Assembly (NCBI RefSeq): GCF_001411805.1
Contig: NZ_CP007213.1
Coordinates: 2,294,001-2,358,000, forward strand
Origin: Burkholderia plantarii
GTDB lineage: Bacteria; Pseudomonadota; Gammaproteobacteria; Burkholderiales; Burkholderiaceae
Direction: 5' to 3'
Length of the DNA: 64,000 bases
Shown one piece after another: positions 57,769-64,000 of this stretch. Every line of letters begins with the position of its first letter. Within the stretch, counting starts at the first letter, position 1. Below the pieces are notes generated by a model. The model was not told the origin of the DNA. It did not search any database and worked only from the letters and a program-made list of their open reading frames with translations. The position numbers and the translations under genes are program-made.

Positions 57769-59124
57769 ATGTACCTGAGAGTGAATCCCGCATCGCATCT
57801 GAAGCCCGTGATGTCCGTGCCCGCGTCGAAGCCGGAGACCCAGCGCGCCATCGTCACCGCGAGCCTGGCCACCGGCCGCTCGCGCATCCACAACGACCTG
57901 CGCTGCCTCGAAACCGACACCATGAAGCAGGCCTGCCGGCAGCTCGGCGCGCGCATCAGCGAGCAAGACGGCTTCCTTGAAATCGACGGCGTGGGCCGCC
58001 AGTTCACCAACGACACCCTCGTGATCGACGCGAAGGGCTCGGGGCTGGTGTTCCGCACGCTGTCGGCCATCACCTGCGCGCGCCGCTCGCCCACCATCCT
58101 GACCGGCGATCACACGCTGCGCCGCCGGGTCATGAAGCCGCTGTTCGACGCGCTCGACTCGCTCGGCGCGAACATCCAGCACATCGGCGACGCCGGCAAG
58201 GCGCCCGTGATCAACTGGGGGCAGCGGATCTCGCGCACCCATGCCGAGCTGCCCGGCGACGTCAGCTCGCAGTTCGTCACCGCGCTGCTGTTCCTCGCGC
58301 CGCTGTCGGACCAGCCCATGACGATCCACCAGAGCGAGCCGGTGCTGTCGAAATCGTACATCGCGCAGACCGTCGACTTCCTGCGCCGCGCCTCGATCGA
58401 CATCGAGGCGGACGAGCGGTTCAGCCACTTTTCCGTGCGTCCGGGCGAGTACGTCGCGTTCGATTCGCGGATCAACGCCGACTACACCTCGCTGTCGTAC
58501 CTGCTGTTCGCCTGCACGGTGTTCCCGGGTGAGTACGTGATCCGCGGCATCACCAGCGACACGCTGCAGGGCGAGCAGATCTTCATCGACGTGGTACAGG
58601 CGCTCGGCGTGAAGGTGATGCACGACGATGCCGCGCAGGAGCTGCTGGTGTCGAGCGTCCATGCCCGGCTGTCCGGCCGGCACGAGGTGGACGTCAGCGA
58701 CGGCCCGAACATCATCCCGACGCTGGTCGCGCTGAGCCTGTTCGTGGAGGGCGAATTCCGCGTGGTGGGCGGCTCGGTCACGCGGCTCCACAAGTCGTCG
58801 CGCATCGAGTCGATGGTGACCGAGGCCAGCAAGCTCGGCGCCGACATCAAGCTGCTCTGGAACCGGCAGGGCGACATCGACGGCTTCGTCACGCGTGGCA
58901 GGAGCGATTACGAGGGCGGCGAGATCCTCACCAGCTGCGGCGACCATCGCAACTTCATGTCGCTGTTCGTCGCCTCGCTGAAGTTCCGGCGGCCGTGCCA
59001 CCTCGACGGCTTCGAGGACGTGATCTGCTCGTTTCCCGAGTTCCTCACCCAGTTCGAGGCGCTCGGCGCGTCGTTCTCGCCGGTGCAAAGCGTCGTCTCC
59101 GGCCCGGCGGTGATCGACGAGTAA
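57769..59124 (+). CDS. EPSP-synthase-like (AroA-family) protein with altered active site
   Basis: A 451-residue member of the enolpyruvyl-transferase fold. Alignment by eye to E. coli AroA keeps K21/R26 (SVPASKPETQRA; K22/R27 in AroA), LTGDHTLRRRVMKPLFDAL (AroA R124 region), DVSSQFVTALLFLAPLS (S169-S170-Q171), LSKSYIAQT, an Asp in NADYTSLSYL and GDHRNFMSLF (R386). It differs at positions that catalyse or bind phosphoenolpyruvate: S23 is Pro, the E341 position is Lys (RLHKSSRIES) and K411 is Cys (DVICSFPEF). It is therefore probably not the housekeeping shikimate enzyme but a paralogue with another substrate or reaction. It follows the PhyH gene by 48 bp with GAGG as ribosome site and converges with a LysR gene 15 bp away. 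Confidence 0.85.
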   Translation: MYLRVNPASHLKPVMSVPASKPETQRAIVTASLATGRSRIHNDLRCLETDTMKQACRQLGARISEQDGFLEIDGVGRQFTNDTLVIDAKGSGLVFRTLSAITCARRSPTILTGDHTLRRRVMKPLFDALDSLGANIQHIGDAGKAPVINWGQRISRTHAELPGDVSSQFVTALLFLAPLSDQPMTIHQSEPVLSKSYIAQTVDFLRRASIDIEADERFSHFSVRPGEYVAFDSRINADYTSLSYLLFACTVFPGEYVIRGITSDTLQGEQIFIDVVQALGVKVMHDDAAQELLVSSVHARLSGRHEVDVSDGPNIIPTLVALSLFVEGEFRVVGGSVTRLHKSSRIESMVTEASKLGADIKLLWNRQGDIDGFVTRGRSDYEGGEILTSCGDHRNFMSLFVASLKFRRPCHLDGFEDVICSFPEFLTQFEALGASFSPVQSVVSGPAVIDE

Positions 59125-59139
59125 GGTCGCGCCGCGCCC

Positions 59140-60099
59140 TCACCCACCCGCCGGCATGGCGCGGGTGAGGGCCTGGGCCGGGTCCGGCTCGCGCGACGCC
59201 AGCCCGCTGGCCGCCGCGCGAATCCGCTCGCGCATCCAAGCCTGCGCGGGGACGCTGTCGTGGCGCCGGTGCCAGTACATCGACCAATGGAACCGCGTCG
59301 ATTCGAACGGCAGCGCCTTGATCACGAGCCCGTCCTGCGCGAAGCGCCCGGCCAGCCGCCCGGACATCACCGCGATCATCGAGGAATGGCGCAGCAGGTG
59401 CGGAACCACGAGCCAGTGCGGCACGTTCAGCGCCACGTTCCGCGCGCGCTGCATCCGCGCCAGCGCGGCATCCACGTAGCGGCCGTCGGTCGAGTTGATC
59501 GACACCTTGAGGTGCGGCAGCGCGAGAAACAGCTCCATCGTCATCTCGTCGCCGGCATGCCGGTGCTCGCGCGACAGCACGCACACCATGCGATCCTCGA
59601 ACAGCGGCGTCGCGCGCACCGCGCCCGTGTGCTCCAGATCCATGCTCACCGCGAGGTCGATGTCGTCCGCGTCGAGCGCCGTCACGGTCTGGCGCGGCGG
59701 CAGGTGCACGACGTCGATCGTCACCTGCGGCGCCTGCTGCCCGAGCTGTTCGAGCAGGGCCGGCATCAGCAGGTATTCGAGCACGTCCGACATGCGGAGC
59801 CGGTAATGCTGGGTGCTGGTGGCGGGGTCGAACGAACTGCTCGACTTGATCAGCCGCTCGGCCTGGCGCAGCAGCTGGCGCAGCGGCTCCTCCAGCTCCA
59901 GCGCGCGCGGCGTGGGCTCCATGCCCGACGCGTTGCGGATCAGCAGATCGTCCTGCAGCAGCGTCCGCAGGCGCCCGAGCGCGCTGCTCATGGCCGACTG
60001 GCTCAGCCCGATCTTGGTCGCGGCTCGCGTCACGTGCTTTTCGGTCAGCAGCGCATCGAGCACGACCAGCAGGTTCAGATCAACGCTGCGTAGATTCAT
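59140..60099 (-). CDS. LysR-family transcriptional regulator (NodD/SyrM-like)
   Basis: This 319-residue DNA-binding regulator starts at the ATG at 60099 (MNLRSVDLNLLVVLDALL); the open extension upstream is low-complexity. The helix-turn-helix is HVTRAATKIGLSQSAMSSALGRLR, followed by LLQDDLLIRNASGMEPTPRA, which places it in the NodD/SyrM/NahR-like subgroup. The effector domain starts at about residue 92 (YRLRMSDVLEYLLMPALL). It converges with the EPSPS-like gene rather than being divergent from its target. It is nonetheless the only regulator near the MFS/PhyH/EPSPS-like genes and is the best candidate to control them. The inducer is unknown. Confidence 0.93.
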   Translation of the reverse strand: MNLRSVDLNLLVVLDALLTEKHVTRAATKIGLSQSAMSSALGRLRTLLQDDLLIRNASGMEPTPRALELEEPLRQLLRQAERLIKSSSSFDPATSTQHYRLRMSDVLEYLLMPALLEQLGQQAPQVTIDVVHLPPRQTVTALDADDIDLAVSMDLEHTGAVRATPLFEDRMVCVLSREHRHAGDEMTMELFLALPHLKVSINSTDGRYVDAALARMQRARNVALNVPHWLVVPHLLRHSSMIAVMSGRLAGRFAQDGLVIKALPFESTRFHWSMYWHRRHDSVPAQAWMRERIRAAASGLASREPDPAQALTRAMPAGG

Positions 60100-60636
60100 A
60101 GGGACTTGCGCTCTGGTGGGTTGAGGCGCGACCCGGGACGCGTGCCGGCATCCCGCCGGCGCGACGGGCCACGCCCCGGATCGAGACGGCCGGCGGCACC
60201 ACCGGACGCCGCGGCGCCGGCCTCGTGGTTCCACCCGCCTCGCCGGACGCGGCCGGTCGCTTGGGGCCAGCCCGCCGTGGCCCGCGGCCGAAAGCCGTGA
60301 GCGCGGTGGGCCATGCGCGGCCGCATCGGCACCAGTTTATGCCTCACCCGCGCGGTTTCGGATGGACGTTTGTTTTTTTATTCGCCGTCCCGCCGAATTT
60401 GCCCCGGTATCTCCGGACAACCCGCGAGCCCAGCGGCCTCGCGCGGCGTTCCTGTGATGCGGCCCGCTTCGCCCGATGCCAGCCAGGAATGCCGCCACCG
60501 AGGCGATGTCGGCAGGCTGCCCGTCACGCACGCCGAAGTGCGGGCGCAAATCGTCGAACCGGGACAGGCCCGCTACGACCCGTTCGGCCAGGAAGGCGCC
60601 GGCTGCACCGGAACATGGAGGCCGCCGGGCGCGTGA
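60100..60636. other. Intergenic region upstream of LysR gene
   Basis: GC-rich spacer with an AT-richer patch at about 60365-60385 (GTTTGTTTTTTTATTCG), possibly the lysR promoter. A frame at 60313-60636 ends in TGA just before the next remnant and is in the same frame as it, but shows no recognisable domain. Confidence 0.4.
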
Positions 60637-60681
60637 TCGCGCGGCGGCGCGCGTCGCGCCATCCCGTATCACCAGCTGGAG

Positions 60682-61107
60682 ATGGCGGCGCGGCCCGACC
60701 GGATCCTGACCGAGCACGCCACCGAGATCGCCGGCCTGACCGTCTACACGGTGCTGGCGACGCCGCGGCGCGTCCCCTCGCGGATTCTGGAACGCGACTC
60801 GTATGCGTACTGGGACAAGGTGGCGGGCGCCGATTTCGATTCCGCCAGCGAATTCCTGCGGTTGCTGAAGGAGGACGGCCTGTTGCGACAGCAAGGCGAG
60901 GCGCTCGCGATCGAGCAGCTGGACACGGTGTCCGACCGGCGCGTCTGGCATTCGGGCGTGAAGTACGCCGATCTGTTTCGCTGCAAGCTCACGCACCGGC
61001 TGCGCGCCGGCGACCTGCTGCTGCAGAACAACGTGACCTGGTCGCATGCCACCAGCAACTGGACGCCGGGCTCGGGCGTGCGCCAGGTCGCGGCGGCGTT
61101 CGCGTGA
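60682..61107 (+). pseudogene. Possible 3' remnant of a TauD-like 2-oxoglutarate oxygenase gene
   Basis: A 141-residue reading frame (the sense sequence seems to begin at about 60637, right after an in-frame TGA). Codon use looks genuinely coding. The end, RAGDLLLQNNVTWSHATSNW followed by TPGSGVRQVAAAFA, has the GDLLL-N-H-x(12)-R layout of the C-terminal part of TauD/TfdA-type oxygenases (distal iron His and 2-oxoglutarate Arg). No N-terminal HxD motif is present, and the length is about half that of the family. It may therefore be a broken gene, with the in-frame TGA at 60634-60636 as one lesion. An intact small protein of unknown function is the alternative. Confidence 0.35.
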
Positions 61108-61639
61108 CGGGGCGCGGGGGTGGTCGGGCAGGCCGGCGCCGCGGCCGGGCCGGATCGCTTCGTCGGTGGCCGATCCGCGGTCGGATCGAACCGGGTTCGA
61201 TGGCGCCGCCGGCTGTCGCCGGCCCGGCTCTGGCCCGTTGCCGGACCGCCGGCCGGGCCGCCGGTCGGGCCGCCGCCAGCACGCGCGGCTGATGATTTTC
61301 CCCGCCGGTCCGTTTATGTCACGGTAGCATTGGCAAACCAAAGTCACGTCTGCGCGCCGGGATGGCGGCGACCGCCATGAATCGACGGCCCGATGCCGCG
61401 ACGACGTGACGACGTGACGACAATCCATCCACGCCAGCCAACGGGGAAATCCATGCCTTTTGTCCGCCTCCACGGGCACCGGTGCGAGTCGGGCCGACAT
61501 CGTTGACGGTCGCGCCACGCCGGTTCGGCGCTCTCCCCCTGTCCGTCGGGACGAATCCGCGAGCCGGTGGCGTGCCTGCCGATCCGGGCGCGCGACGGGA
61601 CGCATCGAAATCGCCATCCATACCCACGCAAGAGACACC
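61108..61639. other. Intergenic region upstream of lipase-like gene
   Basis: 532-bp spacer. It includes a GC-rich stretch of repeated GGCCGCCGGTCG-like words (61240-61280) and a small direct repeat of GACGTGAC at about 61402-61420. The promoter of the lipase-like gene is expected here. No supported gene. Confidence 0.4.
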
Positions 61640-62887
61640 ATGCAAACCACCGACAACATCGTCATCGCCTTCGTGCCCGGCACGTCCGCATCGGAATTGA
61701 ACCTCGCCGGCAACAGGAAGCGGGCCTGGCCCGATGCGCTGGAACTGATCCACGTCTTCAGGGATGACGAGCGGTGCAAGGAGGTGGCCGACCAGACGAC
61801 GCTGCCGGTCGGCGACATCGTCGATCACTTCCGGATCGGGCCGGAGAACCTGTCGTGCTACGGCCACCTGATCCACTTCATGCAGCACGAGATGGGCTTC
61901 ACCAGCGCGATTTCATCGAGCTGCACGCCGCTGGCAAGCCCTACGAAGCCGCTCGACAAGCCGCTGCCGAAGGTCTTCTACCATTGCCCCTACGACTGGC
62001 GGCAAGACAACCGCGAGTCGGCGAAGCGGCTTGGCGCGGCGCTGACCGAACTCGATCACGTCTACGCGAGTGCCGGCCAGACCTACAAGCTGTATATCGT
62101 CGGGCACAGCATGGGCGGGCTGGTGAGCCGCGGCCTGCTCGAGGATCCCGCCTCGAAGTCGGCGCCGTGGTTCGGCAAGGCCCGGGCGCTCATCACGCTG
62201 GCGACGCCGCACTATGGCGCGCCGCTCGCGTTGAGCGCGATGCTCGGGCAGCAGATCGCCAATGTCGAGCTGATGGCCTACGTCAACTACGTGCAGTCGG
62301 TGGTCGACAAGCCGATCTTCCCATCCACCTATGAGCTGCTGCCCCCGCCCGGGCATCCGTTCATCCAGGATGGCAACGGCGCCACCCTGGACGTCTATAC
62401 CGCGGAGCCCGCGGCACCGTTCATGAAGGCGCTCGCCGATTTCAGGTTCAACCCGGAAAGCCTCGAGAAGGCGCAGACGTTCTTTTCGACGCTCACGGTG
62501 ACGTCGCCGGACAATACGCCGATTCCGTACCACTGCTTCGTGGGCACGGAGCGGCCGACGCTCGCCAGCGACGCCGCCGGGCACCGACCGGCTTTCACCT
62601 ATCGGCCCGATCCCGCGCATCCGCAGGACGACCCGTTCGTCAGCGCGGAAAAAGTCGCGGTGGGCGACGGTATCGTTCCCGAGGACAGCGCCCGCTTCGT
62701 GTTCGAGCTCACCGATGCGCGATGCAGGACGTTCCCGGGGTATTCCCATGGGGAAATGGGCGGGTCGAACATGAAGAAGGCACCGGATGCGATCCGGGCG
62801 ATGCTTGAACTGATCGGGCTGGAACTGCCGCCGCGCGGCACGGAAGACGAATCGGACGACGCGATGGACAGTTCGAACGCCTCGTGA
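61640..62887 (+). CDS. LCAT-like alpha/beta hydrolase (phospholipase/acyltransferase family)
   Basis: A 415-residue hydrolase resembling lecithin:cholesterol acyltransferase-type proteins. I start at the ATG at 61640 (MQTTDNIVIAFVPGTSASEL), because the N-terminal VIAFVPGTSAS is the usual first strand; the open frame upstream is not family-like. YHCPYDWRQDNRESA corresponds to the conserved YDWR motif. The nucleophile is in YIVGHSMGGLVSRGLLEDPA, and ALITLATPHYGAPLAL follows as in LCAT. Near the C-terminus VAVGDGIVPEDSARF gives the likely acid residue and FPGYSHGEMGG the catalytic His. No signal peptide is present, so it may act inside the cell or be a non-classically secreted effector. The substrate is unknown. 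Confidence 0.85.
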   Translation: MQTTDNIVIAFVPGTSASELNLAGNRKRAWPDALELIHVFRDDERCKEVADQTTLPVGDIVDHFRIGPENLSCYGHLIHFMQHEMGFTSAISSSCTPLASPTKPLDKPLPKVFYHCPYDWRQDNRESAKRLGAALTELDHVYASAGQTYKLYIVGHSMGGLVSRGLLEDPASKSAPWFGKARALITLATPHYGAPLALSAMLGQQIANVELMAYVNYVQSVVDKPIFPSTYELLPPPGHPFIQDGNGATLDVYTAEPAAPFMKALADFRFNPESLEKAQTFFSTLTVTSPDNTPIPYHCFVGTERPTLASDAAGHRPAFTYRPDPAHPQDDPFVSAEKVAVGDGIVPEDSARFVFELTDARCRTFPGYSHGEMGGSNMKKAPDAIRAMLELIGLELPPRGTEDESDDAMDSSNAS

Positions 62888-62989
62888 TGTGCTGAACCGC
62901 GCGGCGGCATGCGATGCCCTGGACGTTTGCCGGGGCGTGGTCGGCAGCGGCAAGCCCGCCGCCGAGAGGGCGTCGCGCGTCCCCGGGTG

Positions 62990-63979
62990 CTACAAGGACA
63001 CCACGATCTTGCCGAAATGCGTGTTCCGCTCCAGGTGGCGATGGGCTTCGACGATGTCGTCGAAGCCGAAGGTCTCCGCAACCACCGGCTTGAAGACGCC
63101 GCTTGCAACACCGGTCAGGACGTAGGAGGCGGCCGCCTCCAGGCGCTTTCTGTCGGTCGTGAGTCCGAACAGGTTGTAGCCGCGAATGACCGGCATCCGG
63201 GGAATCACCTCCAGCAGCGGCAGGACGGTGGGCTCGGTGCTCAGCGCGCCGTAGAGAAACATCGTCGCCCCCGGCGCGCAAGCCGTGACCAGCCTCGCGA
63301 AATCGGGGCCGCCAACCGGATCGAAGACGATGTCGGCCCCTTTCCCGCCAGTGATCCGCATGATCTCCACGACGACGTCCTGCTCTTCGGTGACGATCAC
63401 GTGCGCCGCCCCCGCCTTGAGCAAGCGCGCACGTTTGGCGCTGGTGCGCGTCAACGCCACCGGCACGCCACCTCCGGCGTTGACGATCTGGATCGCACCC
63501 AGGCCGATGCCGCTCGACGCGGCCGGGATGACGACCGTATCGCCCCGTTTCATCGTGCCGTCTTCCAGCAGCGCCCCGTATGGCGTGAGGAACACGTTCC
63601 ACAAGGTCGTCGCCTCGACATGCGGCATCGGCTCGACATGCCTGATGACCGCCGCGGCCGGCGCCAGCACCCGTTCGCCGTACATGCCATAGTCGTTCAT
63701 CGAAAATGCCGGCACCGTGGTCACCTGGTCGCCCACCGCCAGCCCGCCGACGCCCGCCCCGACGGCATCGACATAACCCGAAACCTCGTATCCCAGACGA
63801 GCCGGCAAGCGCACCGGCTCGACGTAACGTCCGGAGCGCCACATCGACTCCGCGCGATTCAGGCCGATGGCCTTCACGGCGATACGGACTTCGTCGGCTG
63901 CCGGTTCCGGCAGTGCCACGTCGACGATCTGCAGGACGTCCGGACCACCGTACTCACTGAACTGCACCACACGCGACAT
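62990..63979 (-). CDS. MDR-family NADPH:quinone oxidoreductase-like protein
   Basis: This 329-residue medium-chain dehydrogenase/reductase is cytosolic. The N-terminal substrate domain has VQFSEYGGPDVLQIVDVALP and RLGYEVSGYVDAVGAGVGGLAVGDQV. The NAD(P) fold has GDTVVIPAASSGIGLGAIQI (a variant of the AxxGxxG motif of quinone reductases) and FDPVGGPDFARLV. The cysteine and histidine ligands for catalytic and structural zinc are missing, so it belongs with zinc-free quinone oxidoreductases rather than alcohol dehydrogenases. It is complete in the window and converges with the LCAT-like gene over a 102-bp gap. Confidence 0.92.
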   Translation of the reverse strand: MSRVVQFSEYGGPDVLQIVDVALPEPAADEVRIAVKAIGLNRAESMWRSGRYVEPVRLPARLGYEVSGYVDAVGAGVGGLAVGDQVTTVPAFSMNDYGMYGERVLAPAAAVIRHVEPMPHVEATTLWNVFLTPYGALLEDGTMKRGDTVVIPAASSGIGLGAIQIVNAGGGVPVALTRTSAKRARLLKAGAAHVIVTEEQDVVVEIMRITGGKGADIVFDPVGGPDFARLVTACAPGATMFLYGALSTEPTVLPLLEVIPRMPVIRGYNLFGLTTDRKRLEAAASYVLTGVASGVFKPVVAETFGFDDIVEAHRHLERNTHFGKIVVSL

Positions 63980-64000
63980 GTTTGTCCTTGCTTTGAAATC

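Noticed and set aside
61240..61420. GGCCGCC-type words and GACGTGAC repeats as a mobile-element end or origin
   Set aside because: They are short, imperfect, GC-driven repeats with no transposase gene, iteron spacing or DnaA-box pattern nearby.

Overview
The window is about 70% GC, densely coded, and rich in families typical of Burkholderiales: a DUF3348/DUF802/OmpA/DUF2894 operon, an Omp38-type porin, HAMP chemoreceptors and a very long lipopeptide-type NRPS. A plant-associated Burkholderia (gladioli/glumae/plantarii type) is the best guess. This is inference from gene families; there is no rRNA gene or other phylogenetic marker in the window.

Layout. (1) 2-940: 3' part of an alpha/beta-hydrolase lipoprotein gene. 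(2) 1020-8488: a light and oxidative-stress type block. A MerR-family regulator is divergent from an FeS-type bacterial cryptochrome/photolyase, followed by folE and a minus-strand run of lipocalin, cyclopropane-fatty-acid-type methyltransferase, chalcone-isomerase-like and DUF2878 genes; the last three are tightly coupled. (3) 9287-11347: a two-cysteine OhrR regulator with a candidate operator, a GNAT acetyltransferase and a PAP2-type membrane phosphatase. (4) 11548-16642: four coupled genes encoding DUF3348, a MotA/TolQ-like protein with a long repeat-bearing coiled coil (DUF802), an OmpA/MotB-like partner and DUF2894. The architecture resembles the ZorA/ZorB stator of Zorya systems but lacks the known effectors. 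(5) 17076-23416: a chemoreceptor, a TPR-glycosyltransferase-like protein, and a DUF1223 plus DsbD/ScsB-like thiol-redox pair. (6) 23631-47216: one 7,861-residue NRPS with seven modules. It has a starter condensation domain, four dual epimerization/condensation domains and one thioesterase. By specificity-code reading it should make an N-acylated heptapeptide of the type acyl-Thr-Ser-Pro-Ala-X-aromatic-Pro. Large near-identical internal blocks show recent module shuffling. (7) 47217-49192: about 2 kb with no recognisable gene. (8) 49193-53940: porin, dCache-type chemoreceptor and a cysteine-rich secreted protein. (9) 54823-60099: MFS exporter, PhyH-type Fe(II)/2-oxoglutarate oxygenase, an EPSP-synthase-like protein with altered active-site residues and a LysR regulator, all set in AT-rich spacers. 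This looks like a small uncharacterised metabolite locus. (10) 60637-63979: a truncated oxygenase-like reading frame, an LCAT-like lipase and an MDR-type quinone oxidoreductase.

Three places merit most attention: the ZorAB-like four-gene operon, the stand-alone NRPS with its mosaic duplicated modules, and the PhyH/EPSPS-like locus. All positions, residues and repeats were read by eye. Family assignments rest on motif recognition, not database searches.
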